A stretch of DNA of 64,000 bases from Eudromia elegans. Lineage: Eukaryota > Chordata > Aves > Tinamiformes > Tinamidae. Both the position numbers and the translations under genes were made by a program. Shown one piece after another: positions 1 to 11,355 of this stretch. The stretch is from contig PTEX01000145.1 in the NCBI GenBank assembly GCA_003342815.1, forward strand, positions 1,073,080-1,137,079. The letters run 5' to 3'. Under the pieces are notes generated by a model. That model saw only the letters and a list, made by a program, of their open reading frames with translations, was not told the DNA's origin and searched no databases. Each line of letters begins with the position of its first letter. Within the stretch, counting starts at the first letter, position 1.

Positions 1-378
1 CATTAGGATTGCTGATGGGAAGAGTTGCTGTCATCTTTTCTACCCCTTCAGCCTAGCAGATGTGCACAGCTGGCTCTGCACTGCATTGCACTCACCAGAG
101 GACTTCGGGCACCTTGCTGCCATTTCTCAAGAGAAGGGAATGGGAGGGTCTTGGGAGGTTGTAGCCTGTTGGGCTAGACCTGGAAGGCTGACTGAGATGC
201 TAATCCTGAACAAAAGAGTCATGGTTTTGGTTTTGTTTTAAAGGAGAATCTCTAGAAATGCTAGTCTCTTTAAACAGTGCCTTAAAAGAGAAAAGATCCA
301 TTTTTCCCCCTTCTAGTTGCTCTTAAAATGTTAAGCACTAGTTATATATTTTTTTTTTTTTTAAAAACTCTCTTTTAG
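1..378 (+). other. PTPRZ1: PTPRZ1 intron (3' part)
   Basis: Intronic sequence ending in a T-rich tract and AG at 377-378 directly before a coding exon. I see no exon in it. The upstream exons of the gene lie outside the window. Confidence 0.8.
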
Positions 379-521
379 GATGACTATGTACTTGAAGTGA
401 GACATTTTCAGTGTCCCAAATGGCCCAATCCTGATAGTCCTATTAGCAAAACTTTTGAACTGATCAGCATCATCAAAGAGGAAACTTCCAACCGGGATGG
501 ACCCATGATTGTACATGATGA
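379..521 (+). CDS. PTPRZ1: PTPRZ1 third-last coding exon (inactive D2 phosphatase domain)
   Basis: The exon opens in frame with GAT GAC TAT (DDYVLEV...) after an acceptor AG at 377-378. It ends at 521, one codon split as GA|G by the donor GT at 522. The translation contains [12 protein letters not shown], the degenerate counterpart of the WPD loop of active tyrosine phosphatases, and closes with MIVHDE. That stretch aligns with the HCSAG start of a phosphatase signature loop, but Asp replaces the nucleophilic Cys. This is the known state of the membrane-distal D2 domain of receptor phosphatase zeta, which binds and regulates but does not catalyse. The product is a chondroitin-sulfate-bearing receptor of neural and glial cells. 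The gene is partial here: the ectodomain, transmembrane segment and active D1 lie upstream of the window. Confidence 0.95.
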
Positions 522-1151
522 GTAAGAAGTGCAGCTTTCAATTTCTTTTGATGCTTTTTCTCTAGAGTCACATTTGCTGCTAATTTAGAATGAGAACCAC
601 TGAAGGAACCACCCCAGGAAGTCTGCACCTTGCAGGAGTGCTGATGCTTCTGTTTTGGTTCCATCAACAGAGACACATTTAGCTTTAGCAGTGCACTGAA
701 TGTTCTCTTTTCAGTTTGATCATTTTTGATACTCTGGGTCATTGCTGAGCTGGGCACTGGAAACGAAATCAGTGAGGGCTTCATGCTTCATTATTGAGAG
801 AAATTAGGCTATTTAGCTGAGGAAACTTAACCTGCCCCAGATGTTTAACAATGGCTGAGAATACTAAATTATTGTAAATGGAGCCTAAAGCCTTCCTGAT
901 TCTCTTAGTACATGATTCTGGGGAAACACTTCTAAGGTAACCTTTAAAGACTTCCCAAAAGTTGAAGCCAAATACTGTGAAGGTCATGTTAACTGCTGTG
1001 CAGTTTCAAAAAGGTGTAAAGATCCCATCATGGAAATTCATCTTACCTGCCCAACCTAGCCCTTATATTTAGTCCAGCTGTGGGAATCTAATGCAGTTTA
1101 TACACTTTTATTTGTGAAATTTTTTTTTAATTCTTTTTTTCCTTTCCAAAG
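522..1151 (+). other. PTPRZ1: PTPRZ1 intron
   Basis: Intron of 630 bp with donor GTAAGA and acceptor CCAAAG. The T-rich tract at about 1121-1145 serves as the polypyrimidine run. I see no other feature in it. Confidence 0.9.
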
Positions 1152-1287
1152 GCATGGAGGGGTGACAGCAGGTACTTTCTGTGCACTAACAACACTCATG
1201 CATCAGCTAGAAAATGAAAACTCTGTGGATGTTTATCAGGTAGCTAAGATGATTAATTTGATGAGGCCTGGAGTCTTCACAGATATC
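1152..1287 (+). CDS. PTPRZ1: PTPRZ1 penultimate coding exon
   Basis: The exon completes the split Glu codon and reads [15 protein letters not shown]..., ending ...MRPGVFTDI before the donor GTAAGT. Compared with the canonical phosphatase loop HCSAGxGRTGTF, the loop here reads [12 protein letters not shown] across the splice junction. Both the catalytic Cys (now Asp) and the phosphate-binding Arg (now Thr) are missing, confirming a pseudophosphatase D2. The length is 136 bp, with phase matched to both neighbouring exons. Confidence 0.95.
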
Positions 1288-2629
1288 GTAAGTATTAAGC
1301 CAAATGTGTACTTTTTTTAAAAAAATATGTCTAGTATTATGAATATATTCAAGTACGAGGGCAACTTTATTGCACCACTTGTAACTTCATGAGTCAATCA
1401 GAAGTGTTTCCCAGGAGTGCTACAGTGTTTCCCATGAAGAACTGCTTAGTTTGTTATTAAGTGGGCTTATTCAAAGTGTACATAACTGCCACCCTCATAA
1501 AAATCCTACACTATGTCCTGCAAATAATGTTTTTTATTAATCAGGAAATACATTTGAATTCTGAATAGACCATGAAGTAAGTAGCCTACCTTTCCAGCCC
1601 AGGACTGCCTTGGAACTTCCATGATCTGTTGAATGGTCACTTGACACCAGTGTCATTGCACTACTCACAGAGAGAAGAAGTAAAAAGAAAGAAAGAAAGG
1701 AAAAAAACCAATAGTAAACTAGAGTTATGCACTCAAGTCTGTGCCATAAGGATGAAAATGCATTACAGAAATTATAAATCCTACCCTTGGTCATACTGCT
1801 CATAATCCAGATATTCCAGAGTTACAGTGGGTGTAATAAAGAGAACAGTAAAACACCAGAGATAGTTACTGAATTTCTGACAAGACAGACAGGATTGACA
1901 CATGTTCATATATGACATGTTTATGTCATATTCAAATGACATGGTGTATTCAAGGAAAAAGAAAAAAAAAGAAAGCGTAAAATAGCTTTAATCCTGACCC
2001 CATTCCAGGAGTGGGAACTTTGCCATTGACTTTGATGAAATGCGTCCTCCCCTTCTCCTGAGCAGCCAGCCCAGGCTGAGGGGCCTGACAGGCGGCTCTG
2101 CACCATGGGAACTCGTCCCACCCCAGGAGCAGCATCAGCTCTCACACCTACCTGGTCCCAGAAGCCTCCAGCAAAGGCCTGGGCCCTCTTTCTCAGATTT
2201 CCACTTTCCCATCTGTTCTAGGCGCAGTTACCAGCTCCCGGCTCTTTCTGCCACAGACCCATGAGTCCGTACTAATACTCCTGCTCCAAATCTTCTCTAT
2301 TCTGCTTAGTGTTTCTTAATCTTCTCTACTGTTTAGCCTTTCTTAATTCTCTCCATTCCTTCCACCCCAGGAATTCTTTATTCTCCTCATGTATCCATCC
2401 AGGAATCACAAATATTCCCCTGCCCTCTCAGATCACCTGCTGTTCCCTGGTGCAGCTCTGCCTTTGCTGAGCCTCCTCTTCAGAGACACTTGAGATGCTG
2501 CCCTGCACTGAGCTGCCAGTGCCTCCATTTACCACACTGACACCTTAGCTATTGAGTAACAGGGTTGTAAGAGAATCTAGCATTATTATTTGTGAAAACA
2601 CATTGAAAATATCCTCTTTCCTTCTCCAG
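1288..2629 (+). other. PTPRZ1: Last intron of PTPRZ1
   Basis: Intron of 1342 bp, with GTAAGT donor and CTTCTCCAG acceptor. The middle (about 2000-2270) is much more GC-rich than its surroundings. It begins with a short segment reminiscent of an old amniote interspersed repeat (see the separate entry). Open frames here on both strands are not supported as genes. Confidence 0.85.
1985..2045. repeat. Possible fragment of an ancient amniote interspersed repeat
   Basis: The segment reads 'atcctgaccccattcc' followed by 'actttgccattgactttgat'. This resembles a quasi-palindromic 'ccattgacttcaatggg' type motif that I recall from old dispersed repeats in birds and reptiles. The identification rests on memory only; I cannot assign a family. 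Confidence 0.3.
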
Positions 2630-2770
2630 GAGCAGTACCAGTTTCTGTACAAAGCTATTCTCAGTCTTGTTAGCACAAGGCAAGAAGAAAATCCCTCAGC
2701 GTCTATGGACAGTAATGGCTCAGCTTTACCTGACGGGAATGTGGCTGAAAGTCTGGAGTCCTTAGTTTGA
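2630..2770 (+). CDS. PTPRZ1: PTPRZ1 last coding exon with PDZ-binding C-terminus
   Basis: The exon begins [20 protein letters not shown] after the acceptor CTTCTCCAG and ends at the TGA at 2768-2770. Its tail has a Ser/Asn/Asp-rich spacer and finishes ...AESLESLV. The last three residues (Ser-Leu-Val) form a class I PDZ ligand; this gene's tail is known to bind PSD-95-type scaffolds. Sequence and length match the end of vertebrate PTPRZ1 closely. It is the final exon, so the stop is the true end of the receptor. Confidence 0.95.
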   Translation, partial: EQYQFLYKAILSLVSTRQEENPSASMDSNGSALPDGNVAESLESLV

Positions 2771-3260
2771 TTAACGAAGGAAATTAAACACACACAAACC
2801 TACAGCACATCGGTCATACCTGGCGTTTACCATTATTGTTTTCAGTTTTATACTTTGTGGGGGGTGGGGAATCTTCTCAGTTATTATATATATATACTCA
2901 GTTCCCATCCTTCATTCAAACAGTTATTTCTGTTGCATATGACTTTACTGCAGAACTGACATCATTAACAATGTGTGCCTTTTCTCGAAAGATTTCTTGT
3001 AATACGTTGTTACGTCTGGACTAATTTGATTGACTTTTACAGTGTTTCTAAGAATTGAATTGTGGTATGTTTTTCCAGTATTAGTTTTTGATTTATCTGG
3101 ATTTACTTTTTACTTTTAACTTAAAACTACCATATTTATAGATGTTAGGGAATTCTCAACTACAGGAAAACATGTCATGGTTTTAGAGCTCAGTTTACCT
3201 GCTGTATTTATAACAACCTTACATTTGCTAGAAATATAACTTTTAATATAGTAGAATGTA

Positions 3261-3266
3261 AATAAA
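3261..3266 (+). terminator. PTPRZ1: Candidate proximal poly(A) signal of PTPRZ1
   Basis: AATAAA hexamer 491 bp after the PTPRZ1 stop codon, in UTR-like sequence. Use is not testable from sequence alone. Confidence 0.4.
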
Positions 3267-3656
3267 ATACTGTTCTCCATAACATTCAACATTTTAAGAT
3301 TTCAATTAGATATTTAGCATAGTAATCTGATACTTACTGTAAATACTGCTACTTCTATAGTGATTCCATGGACCAAATTTATATTTATAATTGTAGATTT
3401 TTATATTTTACTACAGAGTCAGTTTTCTAGTTCTGTGTAATTGCCTTGTTAAAATGATGTAGTCCAGTATGTTTTTATTTTAACAAAGTCTTCTGATATA
3501 TAATTGTGCATCTTAAGCAATTAACCTTCATATAGCTGCATGTAATTTTAACTTTTTGTGGGAAATAGAAATCATTTGTTTTGAAATGAGAAGTTTTTAT
3601 GAGAATAACATCTGTACTTGGCATTGTTAAATTGTTTTTACCTATGGCATTGCAAA

Positions 3657-3662
3657 AATAAA
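3657..3662 (+). terminator. PTPRZ1: Candidate distal poly(A) signal of PTPRZ1
   Basis: AATAAA inside an A-rich stretch about 890 bp after the stop. A 'gtgcttagcagtctgc' stretch about 20 bp downstream could be the G/T-rich element. Confidence 0.45.
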
Positions 3663-3680
3663 TATAAATATTCCAGCCCG

Positions 3681-6600
3681 TGCTTAGCAGTCTGCTATAT
3701 GCAATAATATGCAATAATCAGAATTATAGCAGGCAGGGAAGAGCTCTTACTTACAAGAATAAGGACTCAAGGATGACCTTGGAGAAGCCTGCCGTTTCTC
3801 TGGAAACTCGGAATTCTGATAATTTTGGAATTCTTTGAATGCTGTCAGTTCATCTCTGTTCCACTGCCACCCATACATGTAGCGTCTAGGTGAGTGCCTG
3901 TTTTGCCCTTTCCCAGCTGCAGGCTGACAGGCTGTCCCAGCTTCCAAAGGGCTTTCATTGCCCCGTGGCAAGACTTTGCCATGCTGGTTTTGCTGCAGGT
4001 TATTTACTCCGTTGAGGAGTTCTTTGCTGCCTCCTTTTGCAAGGCAAAAGCCAAACACGGGGGTAAAAATGGAGGAGTAAGATGTAAAAGCGACAAGTTT
4101 CAGCCTGGCCAGTCAACATTTTTCTGTAACCACCCCAAACTGGCAAAAAAAAGATACTGTATTGTACCAAAGGCTGCAGCATTTAGAAGGTTTTAGGAGG
4201 TTTTTGTTTAAAGCTGACACCAAATAAAATGCACCTTCATGTATTTGGTTGCTAAATAAAAATGTTAAGAGTATGGTTCTGGACCAGAAGACCTTGGTAC
4301 TCATGTGTCAACAAATAGACGTAGGTCCCCTTCAACAGTGTGGGAGTTCCTCGAGAAGATACATGGAATGCGAAACTGGGGGCAAAGGGGAACAAATATA
4401 GTGTGAGAAGACTCTGAAGAGTAAGAGCTTGAAAAATCCCAACACTGCTTGTCAGTCAGTCTGAAGAAGACAGAACATCACATGACTTTAGTTCCAGCTC
4501 CTGTCCATTTTTTTGCTTTATAAAAGTATGCCTGCATATTAATGCTCTAGCATTCCCTCTTACACCTGACAACTTCTCGTTTTTATTCACTCTGTGGTCC
4601 CCCATGTTATGAAGTGGCCAAACCCATTGGACTTTGGGACCTGGGGGATTTCTCCTTTCAAGTCCACCAGAGTCCGTCTCTGTGCAATGGATGTGGCTGG
4701 TGCTGCTCCTCTTTGCAGGTTCATCCAGGAGCCAGGCCAGGCATGTATTCTACCAAAGGAGATGCACACACAAGCATGTACATACACACACACAGAGCCT
4801 TGGCTTTTACCGGCGTTCATAGCCACCAACTGCACTCACCTAAGCATGAGTGCAAGTGACCTGAACCTGCTCCTCCTCCCCAGCTGATCCACTACTGAAG
4901 ATTTCACTACTGAAGGGAAACACACATACGCCTGTGCACGAGGGCACCCTCCAGATACACAAGCACATCAGTCACGGGTTCCTTGCTTACTGCCACAGAC
5001 TCCCTATCTAATATCTACGCCTGGGTCCCTGGGCCCTCGTAAGTTCAGACCTTGGGTATTTATAGATGTGAGACTCCTCTTACCTGCTAAGTAATCCAGT
5101 TTGAAGTTTGCTAGTGCATTGTACACACACACACGCACACAGAACCATAACCAAGTGGTTAAATAATTCTGATAGAAATGGAGGAGCCACCTCTCGTGAG
5201 CGGAGACACCACATCTAGGTTCTACAACCTGCTTCCTACACGTTCACTAATTCTGCAGTCCAGGAGGAACGGGACTGAGAGAGGACTTCTAAGTGGGGCT
5301 GCACTGCACTAACTTAAAATGTATTCTTGGCCAAGGTCAACATCTTGGCAAAATGAGATCAAGAGATCGTTTTTTTTTTTTTTTGAGCTACCTTGTGTTA
5401 TATTAGTCTTATTTTGGGGGGTAGTAAGAGCTACAAATGCACAAAACCTGCACACTCCCAAAAATATGTATGCTTTCATCACCTTATATTCTTTGATGTA
5501 CAGATTCTTACCATCATGCAAGCAGTAAACTTCACTTTGAGCAAGTCGGTATGTTCTCTTTTTGCTAGAAGACCTAGGAATTAATTGCTACTTCCCCTTA
5601 CATACGCAACTGACTAAACCCTTTGATTTGCATATTTAGTTTAATGAGGTCAAAACCACTGTATAATTCTCTCCTGTTCCAAAAACATAGTATCTCCTCA
5701 GACGCGAGGTTTTTTTCTTTTCTTTTTTTTTCCTGTCTTTAGAGGTGCATGTAAGAGAGAGGTTAATTGCAATCTTATGGCCATTTCCAAAACCTATTCC
5801 ATAATCTTCTTATTTATACAGTTGCTCTTCCACATAGTATTAGCACATAATGTAAGAATCTCTAATGCTCATCTGCCACTTCTCTGGTCTTTTCTTCAAG
5901 AAAACTGGTTTGTAGTCTTAAATAACTTCATGCTTTTTTCTTCTAACTTTTTTTTTTTAATATGCTTGCAGTTGCATATAGTTGTATATACAAAATACTT
6001 TTTAGGTCAGTAAATTTTGTCATGTTTTTCAACTTTTATGGAGCAAAAGTAGAAAAAAAAAGAAAAAAATCCTCCTTTCTAAAATCCCATCTTGATATAA
6101 CTGTTCCTTTCAACCTAAACTGTTTTGCAGACATTTTAAAATGATAATCCAAGGAATCAGCTGTTGTTCAAGGTTTCTTCCAGAGATGTTTGTAATCACA
6201 TTCATCATCTTAGCATGCTGACAAGTTATTCAAAACATAAGTGCTTAGGATAATCTCTTTACCAACACATATTGGTTCTGATCTGGAAAAAATTAAGAAT
6301 CATAAAAACATCTTTTATAATCTTCAACCTGTGATGGATTACAGATTTTAATAAATGCGTGTCAGTTCCCATCTCAGACAAAGGCCATATTCTAATTAAT
6401 TTTCTTCTTGTAATCCAAGCTACAGACTCAAAAGAAACATACCATCCCTTCCCAAACTGGGTCAAGTGTGGAAAAGATGCTATGTATCTCCAACAAGAAG
6501 TAGGCTATTAATAAATAATGTCAATTTAAGATTGTTTAAAACAGCTACAAGCCACGTGTGCCACTAAAAAATCAACGTGCTCACTCCTCAGAAACTAGAA

Positions 6601-8980
6601 AGAAATAAACAAACTATAAAATCTTAATGAATTTAATAAAGTCACAAACTTTTTAAAAATAAAGAAACGTGCATTGTTATTTAATAACTAAGGAAAAGCT
6701 TTACAAAAATCAGCAAGAAATGATGAACAGAAGTTATAGACTCATGCTTATCAGTTAACATCATATTAGTAAAAGACTTTGGTAAGAGCTTTGAAAATTA
6801 ATTCACTAAAGTAGTTGTCAATTTGCTATAAAACTAGTATTCATCAAGGTTCATTGTAATGTCTAAGATGATAATGCAAAATGAGATGGGCTGAATATTT
6901 TTTTGTGGAAAATTTTTCAACATGACTTTGGCAAGGTTAAATTCATTCCTCTTCAATCATTTTCAAGACGCAAAGCTGGAGATCAAGAGAAGATGAGGCA
7001 TATGGTTTCACTGGGCTTGAACACAGAAACAAAGCCCAAATTACTAAAGCAAGTCCAAGATGGTCTGGTACCCTGTCACTGGTGCCAGTGCTTGCAATTT
7101 GCCTTGGAATCTATTCCAGGATCACAGCATGGGATGCATTTGGGTCTGGATGACGTTCTCAGTATAGCCCCCCATGACATGAAATGGCAACAGTCATGGG
7201 CTGCCAGCACTGGGCACAGCCCACAGTGGACCCTCAAGCCCTGGTGGGACTTCCTCGGGCTCTTCCTCCAGCCCTCGAGCTGCAAGCTACTGTTCAGAAA
7301 GCACCAACTGTTCTGCTCTTGCTGCAAAGAGACCAGGAGAGTTTCCTTTTCTCCAGCATATGACAAAATAGCACGTTGGCAGTATGCCAGGAATTACCAG
7401 GGGCATTTCACATCCTTACATTGCCACTCGGTAGCTACCACCCAACCACTCAGCCCTCCGAACAGCGGCGAGAAAAGCACTGCCACTGTCTCAGTTTGCC
7501 AAGCTATCTGCCACTTTTGGGTTCTATTTTATCAAGCAAATGGAGGAAGAAACACAAGGCCAATAGATGTCTAAATTAGAGGGAAAAAAATCTCATACAG
7601 CATCAGGAATGATAGATGGGAGAACAAAAGAAAGGGATAAACATAGCATATGGCACAGGGAAAAGGGCACATTCTTAGTTTCCACTACTTCCCTGCAGGA
7701 AGTTTAAGGTTTGACTCTACACTTCTGTTTCACAGGTTTCTACTTTGTTATATAAGGCACTTTTAACCAGGCACAAGGGGACAGAAGTCTCTCTCTCTCA
7801 GCACATTTGTTCACATTTTCTTTAGTTGCTGCCTCCCCTTTTTTTCTATTATGTTCTTGTATTTTTAGAGCACAAAAGGGGAAAAAAAGTGAAATCTTCT
7901 GGCTTACTGAATTCATCCTTTGTTTCAGGAAACAGTTATTTCTTCTGACCTTAGAATTAGCCACACTTCGTTTGACATGGTCTGCTTTACCTCGATAAAT
8001 TCTGCTGGACAGTCACTCCTAAACTACTGTTTTTTTTTCTTCCTGCTTTTGTTAGATTTCCAGCCTAATCACCATCACTTTACCCCATACTGTCTTGATC
8101 CAGATTTTTTCCCCTTAAACAGCTGCTGTGCTACGAGCTCATCCTTTTGTCTGGCAGTTACATTTTTGTGATCCAGTCCCTGATAAAGGATGAAATTCTT
8201 GTCTACTGGAATACCTGGGGAGAAGGAGAGTGAAATATCAATACAAAGACGACAGAGGCTGTTTGAGTTAACCCGGCTCTTGCACTTTCCTAACTGAGAA
8301 ACAGAGGTCTTGATATGTCAGAGAGAGAACAAATTTCTCAAACAAGAAATAAGAAAAACACAATGAGAAGCAATCTGTTCTTTGCAGCCTAATGTGAGCA
8401 AACAGCTTAAGAGCCTTTCAGCCCAGGCAGTGACACAAGAAACCAAGCCAAAAATTCAACTTCACATTGGGAGAGCAAGGCCCTGAAGCTGAGACAGGCA
8501 GGGACAGACAAAGCTTTTATTTCTTCCTAGTGCCCATATAGACATTATACATCTACTGCTCTGCAGCTTCCCACTTAGCTAGTTGACCTTGTACCTACGT
8601 ATCAAACACAATAAAAAAAGCCTCTGTATGCCTTATGACCAGAGCTGAAGAAGCAGCCGCTGTTAGGATACAGCAACATACACAGCGTTAGCTGTGGATA
8701 TTCCGACAATCCAAGACTGCTCCTGTGAGTCGGACAACAAGCATGGAAAGATATTTCACATACACAGGGAAGTCCAGGGAGTCCATTACATGTATAGACA
8801 ACCTTTCAATATAAACATGTACACAAAACAGATTTAATTCATACATATCTTATCAGGTTATAAAGGTGACATGACAATGAAAACAGAGTCTTTGTTGGGG
8901 TTTTTTTTTGCAGTCAAATTTATGTATAAGATTCTGTGATCTTTCCAATATATGCAAAGAGCACTAAAGATTCTAATTTT
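3681..8980. other. Tail-to-tail intergenic region, PTPRZ1/AASS
   Basis: Convergent intergenic sequence with no recognised gene. It holds two late AATAAA hexamers (4223, 4254), short CA runs (about 4785 and 5125), scattered poly-T tracts, and a 672-bp open frame at 6903-7574 that I cannot match to any family. The AASS 3' UTR may extend into its right edge. Confidence 0.6.
6903..7574 (+). other. Unidentified 223-codon open reading frame, probably noncoding
   Basis: This is the longest single open frame in the window. It starts at an ATG in AT-rich DNA and continues through a more GC-balanced block, ending at TAA. The predicted peptide is rich in Trp, His, Gln and Cys. It has no signal peptide, membrane segment or domain I recognise, and no obvious splice sites or promoter flank it. 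A decayed repeat or chance are both plausible. By rough base-composition reasoning, one such frame in 64 kb is unusual but not impossible. Confidence 0.15.
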
Positions 8981-9002
8981 CATACAAAAGGTGAGCGATA
9001 CA

Positions 9003-9008
9003 TTTATT
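9003..9008 (-). terminator. AASS: Candidate poly(A) signal of AASS
   Basis: TTTATT on the plus strand, i.e. AATAAA reading with AASS. It is the first exact AATAAA I find downstream of the AASS stop outside the coding exons, about 2.2 kb after it. An ATTAAA (TTTAAT on plus) lies at 8833-8838. A nearer variant signal may be the one used. Confidence 0.3.
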
Positions 9009-11236
9009 TAACTCTAAACCTAGAAAAAATTAGAAAACCAAAGGCAGCATTGCACTGGGAAACAGAGATACATTCTGGCATATTTTAAAAAAGTCAGAAC
9101 CATGTTTCTTGAATAAAACACACTGTAGTGATCATTCCTTTCATGTTCCAGCATCATGACAGACTTAAACAATACATATATTTTTTACATACAGTCTTTC
9201 CTGGGCAGAGAAGCAGGTAAGGTGCACATGCACCCTTAGGAGTTGGCCTTCAATCTAGCAAGGGGAAGGAGGAGGCAGGGAGTACAAGGTGCCTTCCCAG
9301 CTCCATCCTGCCCTAGCTATGCCTACAAGCCAAGAAGAGATCAACAGCACGTCGTGTCAGTGGCAAGAGGAACAACTTAGCAAAGCCAGGATTTCATCCT
9401 CTGTTCAGAACAGACATGGCACTGTAACAGAATCAAGATTTAACAGCACAAATACATTCAGTTCTTCAGTGTAAAAAGCCCTCCTCTTTGACATTATACT
9501 CTGAGTCTTTTGCTTTCACTCCTTCTTCTTTCACCTTCTTTGTTGCAGCTGCTATTTCACTGCATGGTAGTGCACAAAGAAAACACAAATCCTGAGTAAG
9601 GAGACTGAGGATCAAAACTTCAGCAATTGTTATGGTTGCTTTTCCTACTGGGCAGAAGAATACCAGGAATGCCAGCCCCTGGCGACTGCGGCAATAGCAA
9701 TATATTCTGCAAAGGGAAAGGCTGTGCGCTTAGCAGCAAAGCACTTTGTGAGCAAAGCCAAAAGCAGCTTGCACAATCAGTGGTCTGCTATAAAGAAGAA
9801 GGGTTGCAGACAGTTTGCACAGATCAGATGCTAGAGCAGCTGGTATCTGGGCAAAGTACTGTGCCTTGTGGACCTATGCAGTGGAAACCTGAATAACGCT
9901 TGCACTGCTGAGTGGGGTGGAAATCCCCGAGCTGAAGCCAGAGAAGCCATACTGACCTGCCAGGAAGCAGCTGCTGAGTTGAACACTGACCTGACGCAGC
10001 AAAACCGCCCCTAGGCTCGGGCTGGTGCAGTTGTACAGCAGGGCGCCTTGCCAGTGCCCCAGCTCGTTTGGTGCTAACTAAATCAGTCCAGAGTGCTACT
10101 GCATTGAGGAGGATGTAAAGGCTCCCAAATCCATTAAAAAAGCACGACAGAAAAAGGACTAACTCTAAAAGCAACGATTTAAGCCTCTCGGCCTACAGCA
10201 TTTCAAAGCTCTTTATAGTACACAGTCTATTCCCTTTGTACCACCAGTTCTTGACCTGTAACAAACAGTGTAAGTTGAAAGAGTAAATATGTTATTTGCA
10301 GGGGCTCCTAAGCACATTAACTATGTTGTATTTAGGAAAGCCCTTTCTAGCTGTAAAGTTAAATACTAATGGGCTCTCTAACAGTAAAAAGCAACATGTA
10401 ACAGTAGGTATTTCAACACCCTGCAGCCAGCTCTCACTGTCAGGGGAACAGTATTTATCATTTTCTGTTGGTATAATTTCTTCCCATCTCCAATTAATTT
10501 TAAGTTGGCATTCATAAGAGATGTATTCCATAAATATTAGGATATAGGTTTCAAATATTAACAACTGAGTATTTTAACGGTATCTTATTTGCTAGTTGTG
10601 CAGAATTTCTTAATTATTTACTGCATATTGGGAAGATGTTTACAAATACTGTTAAAGTGAATAGGACAACAAGATTTAAATTAAGTATAACCTCTGTTTC
10701 TATTGTTTTAAGAAATTACATATGCCACATGATCAATGGAATTGATACACTTAATCAATGGAATTCATGAACCATGCTTTTCTTTCACCATAGAAAATCA
10801 CTGTTTTCCTCTTTCAGCTGATTTTGATAATAACCCTGTGTGCTTAGAGGATAAACTCTATCAATTAAAAAATCTTCCTAGGATTTTTGTCTTATTAGAA
10901 AAGATCAGACTGATATTGAAACATCTAGATGACAGTATGACAGTCAAAGGCTTTAAGGGTTATAAAAATCTTTAGCTACTGTCTGACAGGTTATCTTTAA
11001 AATTGGCAGTGCCTGTCAGCTGAAATAACCAAAGCCCCAGTTTTGAAGGGAAAATGCCACCCATGTTTCATCTATTTGTATATACAGTTTCCACATTGTA
11101 GTCAGGCAACTGGTTTTATAGAAGGCATCATTTGTGTCTGAAACAGCAGGTGCTGTCTTCAACTGTTTGTACCAAGATTCTTGAAATGGGGCAGAAAAAA
11201 ACAAAACTAAAAGCAGATTCAATCCATTGCTTCCAG
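9003..11236 (-). other. AASS: AASS 3' untranslated region (maximum extent)
   Basis: Sequence following the AASS TAA (11239-11237) down to the first exact AATAAA. Nothing else in the stretch is recognisable. Open frames such as those at 9627-9896 and 9824-10174 have no family resemblance. The true UTR may be shorter if a variant hexamer is used. Confidence 0.3.
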
Positions 11237-11355
11237 TTATTGCTTGATAACGCTATGAGTACTATATACAATGCCTTCTGCCCTAACTCGTTCAAGTATT
11301 GGTCCATATATATTCTTTGTCAAGGGTATAACCATGCCTTTGGCATTTATTTCAC
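11237..11355 (-). CDS. AASS: AASS exon 24, C-terminus and stop
   Basis: [38 protein letters not shown] and TAA at 11239-11237. Acceptor CTTCCAG. The end matches the human -STIKP terminus in position. Confidence 0.94.

Larger units (their letters stand above)
2771..3680 (+). other. PTPRZ1: PTPRZ1 3' untranslated region
   Basis: AT-rich sequence after the stop codon, with a short TA repeat at about 2885. It contains AATAAA at 3261-3266 and again at 3657-3662. The second is the more likely main end because the AT-rich, low-complexity UTR character continues up to it. Further AATAAA copies occur at 4223 and 4254, so the real end could be about 600 bp later. The end coordinate is an estimate. Confidence 0.55.

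Noticed and set aside
9824-10174. 116-codon minus-strand frame downstream of AASS with a hydrophobic start
   Set aside because: Lies in probable AASS 3' UTR or flank, with no conserved motif; best read as chance.
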